From Constantimarinum furrinae (GTDB lineage Bacteria > Bacteroidota > Bacteroidia > Flavobacteriales > Flavobacteriaceae), in assembly GCF_014295415.1 (NCBI RefSeq), contig NZ_CP052909.1, forward strand, positions 1,612,001 to 1,676,000: 64,000 bases of DNA, read 5' to 3'. The first letter of the stretch is position 1; every line of letters starts with the position of its first letter. This document shows positions 57,839 through 64,000 of this stretch, piece after piece. The notes under the pieces are model-generated. The model had not been told where the DNA came from and did no database searches. It saw nothing but the letters and a program-made list of their open reading frames with translations. The translations under genes were made by a program, and so were the position numbers.

Positions 57839-58718
57839 TCGTGTTATTTATGGAATAATTGAATCCGAATGGCAACGTTACGGTTTGTAAAGCTGCTTCC
57901 AGATTTTCATGAGTAAAACTACCCGTGAAACGTAAATTTACATCAATATTTTTTGTTGAAACACGAATATTATATTGCTTTTCAAGTTCTTTAAGTACGT
58001 TTTTCAGCATCACATCGTCATAACTGCTCTCATTAAAGATCCAGCCCGGTCTGGATGAATAAACCCTGTCTTTTGTCAGCTGGTTGTTTAAAACGGTGGC
58101 AGTCTCTCCTTTTGATAGTTCGATGCCGGTACCGTTATGAGAAACATAAACCCGCCCTTCAAAACATTTCACTACAAAGTTATCCTGTTTTGAAAACACA
58201 TTGAATTTGGTTCCCAGAACAGTTATCGAGCCTTGTTCCGTATTCACGGTAAACGTTTCCCCCTTGGCAACCTCAAAAAAGGCTTCTCCTGCCAATTCCA
58301 GCTCACGTTCATTGTTCCATCCTCTTTCCTTATACAAAATTTGTGAGGCCCCATTTAATATTACCGATGATCCATCTGGTAAATATATGGTCTCAGTCTC
58401 TGCTACCGCTGTTTTAACAGTAGTAGGCAGCGAATCGATATATACATAAGAGGCGAGAAGTAGCACTAATACTGCTGCGATCTTAATAACCGTTGACAGG
58501 GATATTACTTTTGCAGAACGCTCGACTTTTTTGGGTGATAACTTTTGTTTTAAAATAGATAACTCTTCCCGAGTATGGTGTACAGGAAGTTGCATACGTT
58601 TAACGTATTCATCTATTTTATGGTATGACGAAAACTCCGGCATCGTTCTTAATACCTCAAGTTCTGCCGAAGTTATTTCGCCATTTAACCACTTTTCCAG
58701 TAAATCTTCCTTTTTCAT
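57798..58718 (-). CDS. FecR-family anti-sigma/signal-relay protein
   Basis: This 306-residue protein has a cytoplasmic N-terminal part (about 1-70), one membrane helix (VIKIAAVLVLLLASYVYI) and a periplasmic FecR domain with IYLPDGSSVILNGASQILY, EAFFEVAKGETFTVNTEQGSITVLGTKFNV (split: EAFFEVAKGETFTV and GSITVLGTKFNV). A C-terminal DUF4974-like segment VMLKNVLKELEKQYNI follows. FecR passes a signal from the receptor's STN domain to the sigma factor. Its 3' end overlaps the receptor gene by 41 bases, and the sigma gene precedes it by 55 bases. Confidence 0.93.
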   Translation of the reverse strand: MKKEDLLEKWLNGEITSAELEVLRTMPEFSSYHKIDEYVKRMQLPVHHTREELSILKQKLSPKKVERSAKVISLSTVIKIAAVLVLLLASYVYIDSLPTTVKTAVAETETIYLPDGSSVILNGASQILYKERGWNNERELELAGEAFFEVAKGETFTVNTEQGSITVLGTKFNVFSKQDNFVVKCFEGRVYVSHNGTGIELSKGETATVLNNQLTKDRVYSSRPGWIFNESSYDDVMLKNVLKELEKQYNIRVSTKNIDVNLRFTGSFTHENLEAALQTVTLPFGFNYSINNTNAVTIFANEPSQE

Positions 58719-58773
58719 AGAGTCGGTTTACTATAACTAAAACAATTTCAGGCTGTTTTTGCTACCTTCAGAT

Positions 58774-59283
58774 TTAAATTTTTTCAATACTCTTGCGCAA
58801 TTCCTCCAATGCATCGTGGATCCTTTTTCCCGCTGCCTTCTCGCTTATTCCCAAAATTTCGGCTATTTCCCTGTATTTTTTTCCTTCCACTCTACTCATC
58901 AAAAATGCTGTACGTTGTACTTCGGTAAGGTTGGAAATAGCAGCTTCAAGCCGTTCTCCAAATTCTTTTTCTTCCAGGGCAAATTGCGGTGTTTGTTTGT
59001 TTATTTTTTCTGAAACGCCTTCAGCATACTTAAACACCACCTTTTTATGAGCCACTGTATTTAAGAAAAGATTGTTGGTAACAGTATACAGAAATGATTT
59101 TGCCTTTGTAGGAGGGACTTTCTTACAATTATCCCAAAGCTTAATAAAGGCTTCCTGAACAAGATCATTGGATTGATCTTCATCACCACATTTAAAATAA
59201 GCAAAATTGCGAAGTGAGGGTGAAATTTCCTTATAAATACGATCAAAAACACCTTCCACACACGTATTATTTTCTTTATTCAT
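58774..59283 (-). CDS. FecI-like ECF sigma factor
   Basis: This 169-residue sigma factor has region 2 with DLVQEAFIKLWDNC and AKSFLYTVTNNLFLN, and region 4 with LTEVQRTAFLMSRVEGKKYREIAEILGIS (split: LTEVQRTAFLMSRVEGKKY and REIAEILGIS) and AAGKRIHDALEELRK. This is the Bacteroidota FecI-like branch. It is followed by fecR and the receptor and probably activates that set when the ligand is bound. A 90-base gap separates it from the lipoprotein gene upstream. Confidence 0.94.
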   Translation of the reverse strand: MNKENNTCVEGVFDRIYKEISPSLRNFAYFKCGDEDQSNDLVQEAFIKLWDNCKKVPPTKAKSFLYTVTNNLFLNTVAHKKVVFKYAEGVSEKINKQTPQFALEEKEFGERLEAAISNLTEVQRTAFLMSRVEGKKYREIAEILGISEKAAGKRIHDALEELRKSIEKI

Positions 59284-59373
59284 ACAAGTTTTATAGCCCT
59301 ATAAACTTATGTAAAAAAATAATAAGGCAGCGAGGAAATAATAAATTAAGTACAGAAAAGAGGGTTGCTTTTG

Positions 59374-60054
59374 CTAGTTGAAAATATTAAAACCGATCAT
59401 TTTATCATTATTTGGGTCGGCATCGGTAACAACAATATACGGCACCTTTTTTTCTTTAAATACCAGAAACGCCTGAAATTGATAAACCGTTCCAATCGCA
59501 TCAGATGCTTCTCCTATGCCGAATGGAGTGTAGGATTCTAAATCCCCGTATTCCTGTTCCAAAAAGGCAATTTTTTGCTTTATGGTTTCAGAAATTTCAT
59601 TGGGAATTGCCGCTGCATCTTTAATTTCATCCAGTTTTTTAAAGTTGCCTAGAAGCAATTGTTCGGAAACTTCATTAAAAGTCTTTGCCTTCGGACTCAA
59701 TTTCGCCAGAGAAGTGGCAGTATAACTATATTTTGCGGAGTCTCTTTTTAGGTTTAACAGATTTACATTTATGTACGTGTAATTCTTCTTTTCTTCAGCT
59801 GACAGGCTGTTATACACCAGAAAGCCAATATTTGATGAACTCACATTCGGATTTAAACTGTCGATCAATTTACTGTCAGATACCGTTATTGTAAAAGTCT
59901 TCTCCGTTTGCTCTCCCATTGAACTTTTAACACCTTTAGAGTATGCTGTTTTTGCATTATAAATGTCAGCTATTTCGTCCAGGCTTTTTTTTTCTGTTTC
60001 TGAAGCACATCCTATAATAAGGAGGCTAAAGAGGATAAAAATTAAATTTTTCAT
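59374..60054 (-). CDS. lipoprotein of unknown function, downstream of a two-component pair
   Basis: This 226-residue protein has a signal peptide with lipobox IIGC and a Lys/Glu-rich mature start. The body has LSAEEKKNYTYINVNLLNLKRDS and a C-terminal GTVYQFQAFLVFKEKKVPYIVVTDADP (split: GTVYQFQAFLVFKEKK and VPYIVVTDADP). I recognise no family. Its start is 12 bases after the response-regulator stop, so it belongs to the kinase-regulator operon and may be a sensor accessory or a target. Confidence 0.7.
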   Translation of the reverse strand: MKNLIFILFSLLIIGCASETEKKSLDEIADIYNAKTAYSKGVKSSMGEQTEKTFTITVSDSKLIDSLNPNVSSSNIGFLVYNSLSAEEKKNYTYINVNLLNLKRDSAKYSYTATSLAKLSPKAKTFNEVSEQLLLGNFKKLDEIKDAAAIPNEISETIKQKIAFLEQEYGDLESYTPFGIGEASDAIGTVYQFQAFLVFKEKKVPYIVVTDADPNNDKMIGFNIFN

Positions 60055-60066
60055 AATGTCGTGGTT

Positions 60067-60708
60067 TTATTTGTGTAATTCGTATTCAAGTGAGATTCGA
60101 ACCAGTCCTGCAGTATTTCGGGCACCGGTCTTGATTAACATATTTCTTCTATGGGTTTCAACGGTGCCAAAACTGATAAAGAGTTTTTCGGCTATTTCCT
60201 GGGTGGTATATTCTTCCAGGATCAACTCCAAGATTTCTTTTTCCCTTCTTGAAAGTGTAGGGAAAGGGCTGCTGGTTTTTTTAGAACTGTTGTTTGCGAC
60301 ACTGTTTACAACGATCTCGTTTACAGTATCATCCAGATACATTTTACCTCCATAAACTGTTTGTATGGCTTCAATGACCTCATCCTGCCCAGCATTTTTT
60401 AGTACATACCCTTTGGCTCCGTTTCCCAACATTAATTTAATCAGGCTGCTTTCTTTATGCATCGAAATTGCAATGATCTTTAACTCAGGTTGCAACTGGA
60501 CCATTTTTTTACAAGTGTCAATTCCGTTCATCCCGGGCATATTGATATCCAACAGCACGACATCAGGGGAAACACTTTCGAGTTGCGAGATACCTTCCTC
60601 ACCGGTTAAAGCCGTTCCACAAACTTCTATTCCCTGCTGGTTTTTCAATAATAATTGTAAACCATCTATTACCATCTTGTGATCATCTACTATAAGTACT
60701 TTTATCAT
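60067..60708 (-). CDS. NarL/LuxR-type response regulator
   Basis: This 213-residue protein has a receiver domain with acidic D8/D9, the phosphorylation site D54 in VVLLDINMPGMNG, the Ser switch in IAISMHKES and the conserved Lys in GYVLKNAG. The C-terminal LuxR helix-turn-helix reads LSRREKEILELILEEYTTQEIAEKLFISFGTVETHRRN (split: LSRREKEILELILEE and AEKLFISFGTVETHRR). It overlaps the kinase gene by 4 bases (ATGA), so the two form a matched two-component system. Targets are unknown. Confidence 0.95.
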   Translation of the reverse strand: MIKVLIVDDHKMVIDGLQLLLKNQQGIEVCGTALTGEEGISQLESVSPDVVLLDINMPGMNGIDTCKKMVQLQPELKIIAISMHKESSLIKLMLGNGAKGYVLKNAGQDEVIEAIQTVYGGKMYLDDTVNEIVVNSVANNSSKKTSSPFPTLSRREKEILELILEEYTTQEIAEKLFISFGTVETHRRNMLIKTGARNTAGLVRISLEYELHK

Positions 60709-62675
60709 TGTATTGGAATATTTATGGTTATCGTTGTCCCCGAATTGAGCTTAGAATCCCAATTTATAGTTCCGTCTAAAAACTGAACTCTGCTGTTAAT
60801 ACTTTTAAGTCCGAGTCCCCCCTTACTTGTAGCTTGTTCGTAATCGAAACCGTTACCGTCGTCTTCTATGATAAGTGCCATTTCATCTTCATATCCAATA
60901 AGCTGAATGAGTACATTTTTCGCATGGGCATGTTTTCTAACATTGGAGATTATTTCCTGTGCCAGTCGGTAGATCATCACTTCTCGGGTAGTCTCCATAG
61001 TTTCCGGAAGGTTATTGATCTCTACGGTTGTAGCCAGTCCTTCTTCATTAAGATGGTCCCCAAGATCTTCAATGGCTCCTTTTAATCCTGAAATGCTCAA
61101 GGCATGGGGCATCATATTATGTGATATCCTTCTTACTTCCAGACAGGCTTCATCAATAAGCGAATTTGTTTTCTCTGTTAAATTTAGTTCTTCAAGTTGC
61201 TCTATCTCTTTCTGAATAGTTGTAAAATGCGCTTTAACTGTACTTAGAAGTCCGCCCAAACTGTCGTGTAGATCTTTTGCAATACGCAATCTTTCGGCTT
61301 CTTGTCCTTCTATCATACTACTCATGGCCAGTAGCTTATTTTTTTGCTGAAGTTCTGTTATTTTTTGTTTCTGAATGGCTTCCGTTTGCTGTGAAATGGT
61401 TCTTTGGTAATTCAGTCTTTTTCTGAAGAAGATTACAGAAAATAAGAGCAAAATTCCTAAAGCAACCAGCCCGATCTTGATCTGATTTTTTTGCTTGCTT
61501 TCCTTTTCTATGATCAGCTTTTGTTCAACTATTTCACGTTCTTTTTTCTCGGTGTCGAACTGAACCTGTAACTCGGCTATATTGCGTTGCATTCGTTCAG
61601 ATCGTATACTATCCTTTACCTCAGATTCCAGGGTTCGATAGTGAAAAGCTTCTTTGTAATTATTTGCTGCCAGACTGCTTTCAACTAATTTAATGTACAA
61701 AAAAGAAAGGCTTTGCGGCTTATTGACACTTCTTACCCGTTCTTCAACTTTTTTTAGAACCTGAATGGCTTGTTGTGGCTGATTTATTTTTAAATAGGTT
61801 TCTGCAAGTGCAATACTGCCGTAGACCATAGAATTAATACTATTGAGGCTGTCACTTATTCGAATCGACTCTTTTAATCGCGGGATATTAACCGGATTGG
61901 CCCTGTTCTCAAAAATACTCTTAATGGGTAAATGTCCCTGCGGAGTGTTGGGATGCGCATCTTCGTAAAGTTGTGCAAGAATTTCGGTGAATTCTGCGAG
62001 TTGAATGGGTTTGTCAAGCTGACTAAAATGATCTACAAGCAGATAGAGTACAAATCGTTTTTGAGAGGTGTTTTCAAGATCTTTGGCGAGCTCCCACATT
62101 TGCTCATAATAAAAGGTCTCCTTTTCTGTATTACCTAGTTCGGCCTCAAGTAAGGCCATATTATAGTGATAATTCCACAATAGATCGACGTGTTCCGGTT
62201 TCGTTGCAATAGGTTCTGCTTTATTTAAATAAAAGAGCGCTTTGTCGAGCTGATTCTGAAATAGATAGGCATTGGCGATAGAAGAATTATAAATGATCAT
62301 CTGCCTTTCATCATTGAGTTTTTCTGCAATTTCCAATCCGGCAAGTTTTAAATTTAGCGAAGCATTGGTATCTCCTTTACGCGACATTCGCTGTGCAAAT
62401 GGAAAGTAGAGCACTAATTTGGCAAGATCGCTGCTATCTTTGGATAGCACATAATTGTAATACTCTTCAAATCTCTCACTTCCATGTCTGCCAATGATCT
62501 TGTTTATAAAGCCAAAAGCATCTTTCTTTTCTTCGTAAGGTTTTTGCCCCAGCGTTTGCATTACACTATCAATTCTGGTTTTTAAAGTGTTTTGCGAAAA
62601 TGCAGATTGCGGCTGGAGAATCCATACCGCAATAAGCAAATAGAACAAATAGTTGTGCTTTACCTTACAAATCAT
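60705..62675 (-). CDS. sensor histidine kinase with periplasmic TPR repeats
   Basis: This 656-residue kinase has a signal peptide (ending SAFSQ), a long helical TPR region (about residues 100-370), a coiled-coil stretch rich in Glu/Lys, and one membrane helix (KIGLVALGILLLFSVIFF). The HisKA_3 domain carries the phospho-acceptor His in RIAKDLHDSLGGLLS. The HATPase domain has NVRKHAHAKN, IEDDGNGFD and GLGLKSINSRV. The TPR input domain is typical of Bacteroidota kinases that sense proteins or peptides outside the inner membrane. A TATCTTTT box lies 4 bases ahead of its ATG. Confidence 0.94.
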   Translation of the reverse strand: MICKVKHNYLFYLLIAVWILQPQSAFSQNTLKTRIDSVMQTLGQKPYEEKKDAFGFINKIIGRHGSERFEEYYNYVLSKDSSDLAKLVLYFPFAQRMSRKGDTNASLNLKLAGLEIAEKLNDERQMIIYNSSIANAYLFQNQLDKALFYLNKAEPIATKPEHVDLLWNYHYNMALLEAELGNTEKETFYYEQMWELAKDLENTSQKRFVLYLLVDHFSQLDKPIQLAEFTEILAQLYEDAHPNTPQGHLPIKSIFENRANPVNIPRLKESIRISDSLNSINSMVYGSIALAETYLKINQPQQAIQVLKKVEERVRSVNKPQSLSFLYIKLVESSLAANNYKEAFHYRTLESEVKDSIRSERMQRNIAELQVQFDTEKKEREIVEQKLIIEKESKQKNQIKIGLVALGILLLFSVIFFRKRLNYQRTISQQTEAIQKQKITELQQKNKLLAMSSMIEGQEAERLRIAKDLHDSLGGLLSTVKAHFTTIQKEIEQLEELNLTEKTNSLIDEACLEVRRISHNMMPHALSISGLKGAIEDLGDHLNEEGLATTVEINNLPETMETTREVMIYRLAQEIISNVRKHAHAKNVLIQLIGYEDEMALIIEDDGNGFDYEQATSKGGLGLKSINSRVQFLDGTINWDSKLNSGTTITINIPIQ

Positions 62676-62679
62676 ACTT

Positions 62680-62687
62680 AAAAGATA
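62680..62687 (-). promoter_or_regulatory. -7 promoter box for the histidine-kinase operon
   Basis: On the minus strand this reads TATCTTTT (one mismatch from TAnnTTTG), then AAGT, then the ATG. If used, transcription would start at or next to the start codon. No clear -33 element was found. Confidence 0.35.
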
Positions 62688-62718
62688 TAACTTTTTTAAA
62701 GTAGTCTTATAATTTTCA

Positions 62719-63258
62719 TTATCTGGTTTTTGTGGAAATCACTAAGGTAAAATCACCTTCACTGAGTCCGTCGGCACCGGTAACTCCAATAACCACACGA
62801 TACGGGTTATTTATGGCCACCAGATCGGTTACTACACGTGTATGATCCTGAGGTGCTTTACCTCTAACATTTCGTTCGCGCTTATGATCTGCTTCGCACC
62901 GTATGCAACGAGGAAGATTCGGTACCAAATCATTACTGTTTACCCCAATTTCATAGGCGTATACGCTGAAATTCGCGTTGGGGTCTTTAGGAATAACGGT
63001 TACCGTCATTTCACTGTATTTTGGGATGATTCCCGTAAAGAACAGGTGCTTTCCAGTAAATTTTTGTTGTTGGGTTGCTGGAAAGCATGCATTTGAACTG
63101 CTCCATGCCCAACTGAGGTCATCGAGTATTACCCCTTCAGAGAGATTTCCGGTATAAGAAACTTCCTTATTAGGCAATGGTTCTATTGCATATACCTTGG
63201 GTTGAGCCTGCGCAAGACAGGTGACGATCAACCCTAATATAATTGCTATATTTTTCAT
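62719..63258 (-). CDS. secreted protein of unknown function, PPC-like fold suspected
   Basis: This 179-residue protein has a signal peptide (ending CLAQAQP) and no transmembrane or lipobox motif. The mature part is beta-rich, with strands such as GKHLFFTGIIPKYSEMTVTVIP and NFSVYAYEIGV, ending NPYRVVIGVTGADGLSEGDFTLVIS (split: NPYRVVIGVTGADGL and SEGDFTLVIS). That resembles the pre-peptidase C-terminal (PPC) beta-sandwich. A basic segment with CIRCEADHKRERN contains a CxxC pair and may bind metal or be disulfide-bonded. It follows the other secreted gene after a terminator and precedes the kinase operon. Confidence 0.6.
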   Translation of the reverse strand: MKNIAIILGLIVTCLAQAQPKVYAIEPLPNKEVSYTGNLSEGVILDDLSWAWSSSNACFPATQQQKFTGKHLFFTGIIPKYSEMTVTVIPKDPNANFSVYAYEIGVNSNDLVPNLPRCIRCEADHKRERNVRGKAPQDHTRVVTDLVAINNPYRVVIGVTGADGLSEGDFTLVISTKTR

Positions 63259-63303
63259 CTTGTTTTGGTTTTACTTTGTGTTCATTTCTGAAGAAAAAAT
63301 TCT

Positions 63304-63337
63304 ATGAAAAAGGAGGAAATATTCTTATCCCCTCCTT
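63304..63337 (-). terminator. intrinsic terminator between the two secreted-protein genes
   Basis: Read on the minus strand, AAGGAGG (complement of 63331-63337) and CCTCCTT (complement of 63310-63316) form a 7-bp stem with a 14-base loop, followed by TTT. It lies just after the stop of the gene at 63343-63894. Confidence 0.7.
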
Positions 63338-63342
63338 CTTGA

Positions 63343-63894
63343 CTATTTTTTCTTACCGTTAATTCGGTATTTGAATTTATTTCCAACCGATTGATTTTTC
63401 ATGGCAACAATGATGATCTTTCCTCTCACATTGTTTAAAGTGAATTTTTTCACTTTTCCGTTTCTATCGTTGGGAAACTCGTAAGATGCCTTTTGAGTGG
63501 TTACACCGTCTCGCCCCTGTACACAGATCACAACTCCAGTTTTTGCTCTTCCATCGTACTTATTGATGGTGATCTCAACCCTATCGTCGAAAGAAGGGGG
63601 TGTTACAAATGTGCTTTTGGTTTGTCCTGCAATATTGCCGGATTCATTTCCACCATCCAGCTCGAGAAGTCTTGGTCCTATTGTAGCTCCGCCATTTGCA
63701 GCGATCCAGTTCCAAACGTTCTTGATCTTTTGAACCTCAGCTTTAAAGGGGATTAAAGTAATATTGGGCTTCCAGGGTCCCCATTTTTCCCATGTTTTTT
63801 CTGCTAGCTTGGCGCCCTGATTGCAGTTTTGAGCCTGAGCCTGAAAATTACAGGCGAAAATGGCTATAATGATGGTGATTATTATTTTTTTCAT
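63343..63894 (-). CDS. secreted protein of unknown function
   Basis: This 183-residue protein has a clear signal peptide (ending FQAQAQ). The mature start NCNQGAKLAEKTWEKWGPWKPN is Trp-rich (split: NCNQGAKLAEK and TWEKWGPWKPN), followed by NVWNWIAANGGATIGPRLLELDGG. The second half is beta-rich and closes with VKKFTLNNVRGKIIIVAMKNQSVGNKFKYRI (split: VKKFTLNNVRGKIIIVAM and NQSVGNKFKYRI), again like a PPC-type sandwich. I recognise no family. It ends at a terminator and starts 106 bases from the right edge. Confidence 0.6.
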   Translation of the reverse strand: MKKIIITIIIAIFACNFQAQAQNCNQGAKLAEKTWEKWGPWKPNITLIPFKAEVQKIKNVWNWIAANGGATIGPRLLELDGGNESGNIAGQTKSTFVTPPSFDDRVEITINKYDGRAKTGVVICVQGRDGVTTQKASYEFPNDRNGKVKKFTLNNVRGKIIIVAMKNQSVGNKFKYRINGKKK

Positions 63895-64000
63895 GATCGT
63901 ATATTTAAATAGTTATTTGAATTCGAATTGCTCTAAGGTACTTTTCCTGAAAAGTAAGGCCATCTAAGAAATCTATGATGTGTAAAAAATCTATGAATTC

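Overview
The window comes from a member of the Bacteroidota, most likely a marine-type Flavobacteriaceae. The evidence is a SusC/SusD outer-membrane pair, a FecI/FecR/TonB-receptor set, a DUF5723 barrel, a CtlX-type hydrolase, promoters of the Bacteroidota form (TTTG...TAnnTTTG), A-rich start regions mostly without Shine-Dalgarno sequences, and zinc-free forms of uS14, uS4 and bL36. Almost all of the sequence is coding. I see no rRNA, tRNA, CRISPR array, insertion sequence or prophage, and no gene-free stretch over 300 bases. LAYOUT. 1-12.2 kb holds the end of a UbiA-like membrane protein; an ECF sigma factor with a tiny zinc-finger partner; an M3 oligopeptidase; purK-purE diverging from adk-obg; a DUF4136 lipoprotein; a TPR protein; the murein-recycling ligase mpl; a possible gene remnant; a PaiB-like protein; a DUF1569 protein; and radC. 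12.2-19.9 kb holds a polysaccharide-deacetylase-fold protein without the usual catalytic residues, a YjjG-type HAD phosphatase, a three-gene exported cassette (lipoprotein, DUF5723 barrel, unknown secreted protein), rarA, a rhomboid protease and rlmB. 19.9-27.4 kb holds a SusC-SusD-lipoprotein operon closed by a strong terminator, then an Omp85-family barrel. 27.5-44.7 kb is one long ribosomal superoperon: rpsL-rpsG-fusA-rpsJ, then the S10, spc and alpha clusters through rpoA-rplQ, ended by a clear intrinsic terminator. tuf is absent from the str part, and map and adk are absent after secY. 44.8-55.2 kb holds carA-eno, gltA, two Cys-dependent guanidine/ureido-modifying-type enzymes flanking a small outer-membrane barrel, an SDR/DUF2867 protein, a small membrane protein and argS. 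55.2-64 kb is a run of eight genes on the minus strand: two small secreted proteins of unknown role, a TPR histidine kinase with its response regulator and a lipoprotein, then a FecI-like sigma factor, FecR and a TonB-dependent receptor. HOW THE PARTS WORK TOGETHER. The centre is core translation and secretion machinery. Around it lie purine and pyrimidine precursor genes, central carbon enzymes, cell-wall recycling and nutrient uptake across the outer membrane. The most promising under-described elements are regulatory. Four intergenic gaps in the otherwise very tight ribosomal operon (rpsJ-rplC, rpsN-rpsH, rpsK-rpsD, rpoA-rplQ) each contain inverted repeats. The rpsJ-rplC gap contains a full intrinsic-terminator shape in the middle of an essential operon, which looks like an attenuator. 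Several genes, purK most clearly, have a -7 promoter box so close to the start codon that their mRNAs should be leaderless. The right end is the best candidate for an uncharacterised signalling system. All function calls were made by reading motifs; no database search was run.
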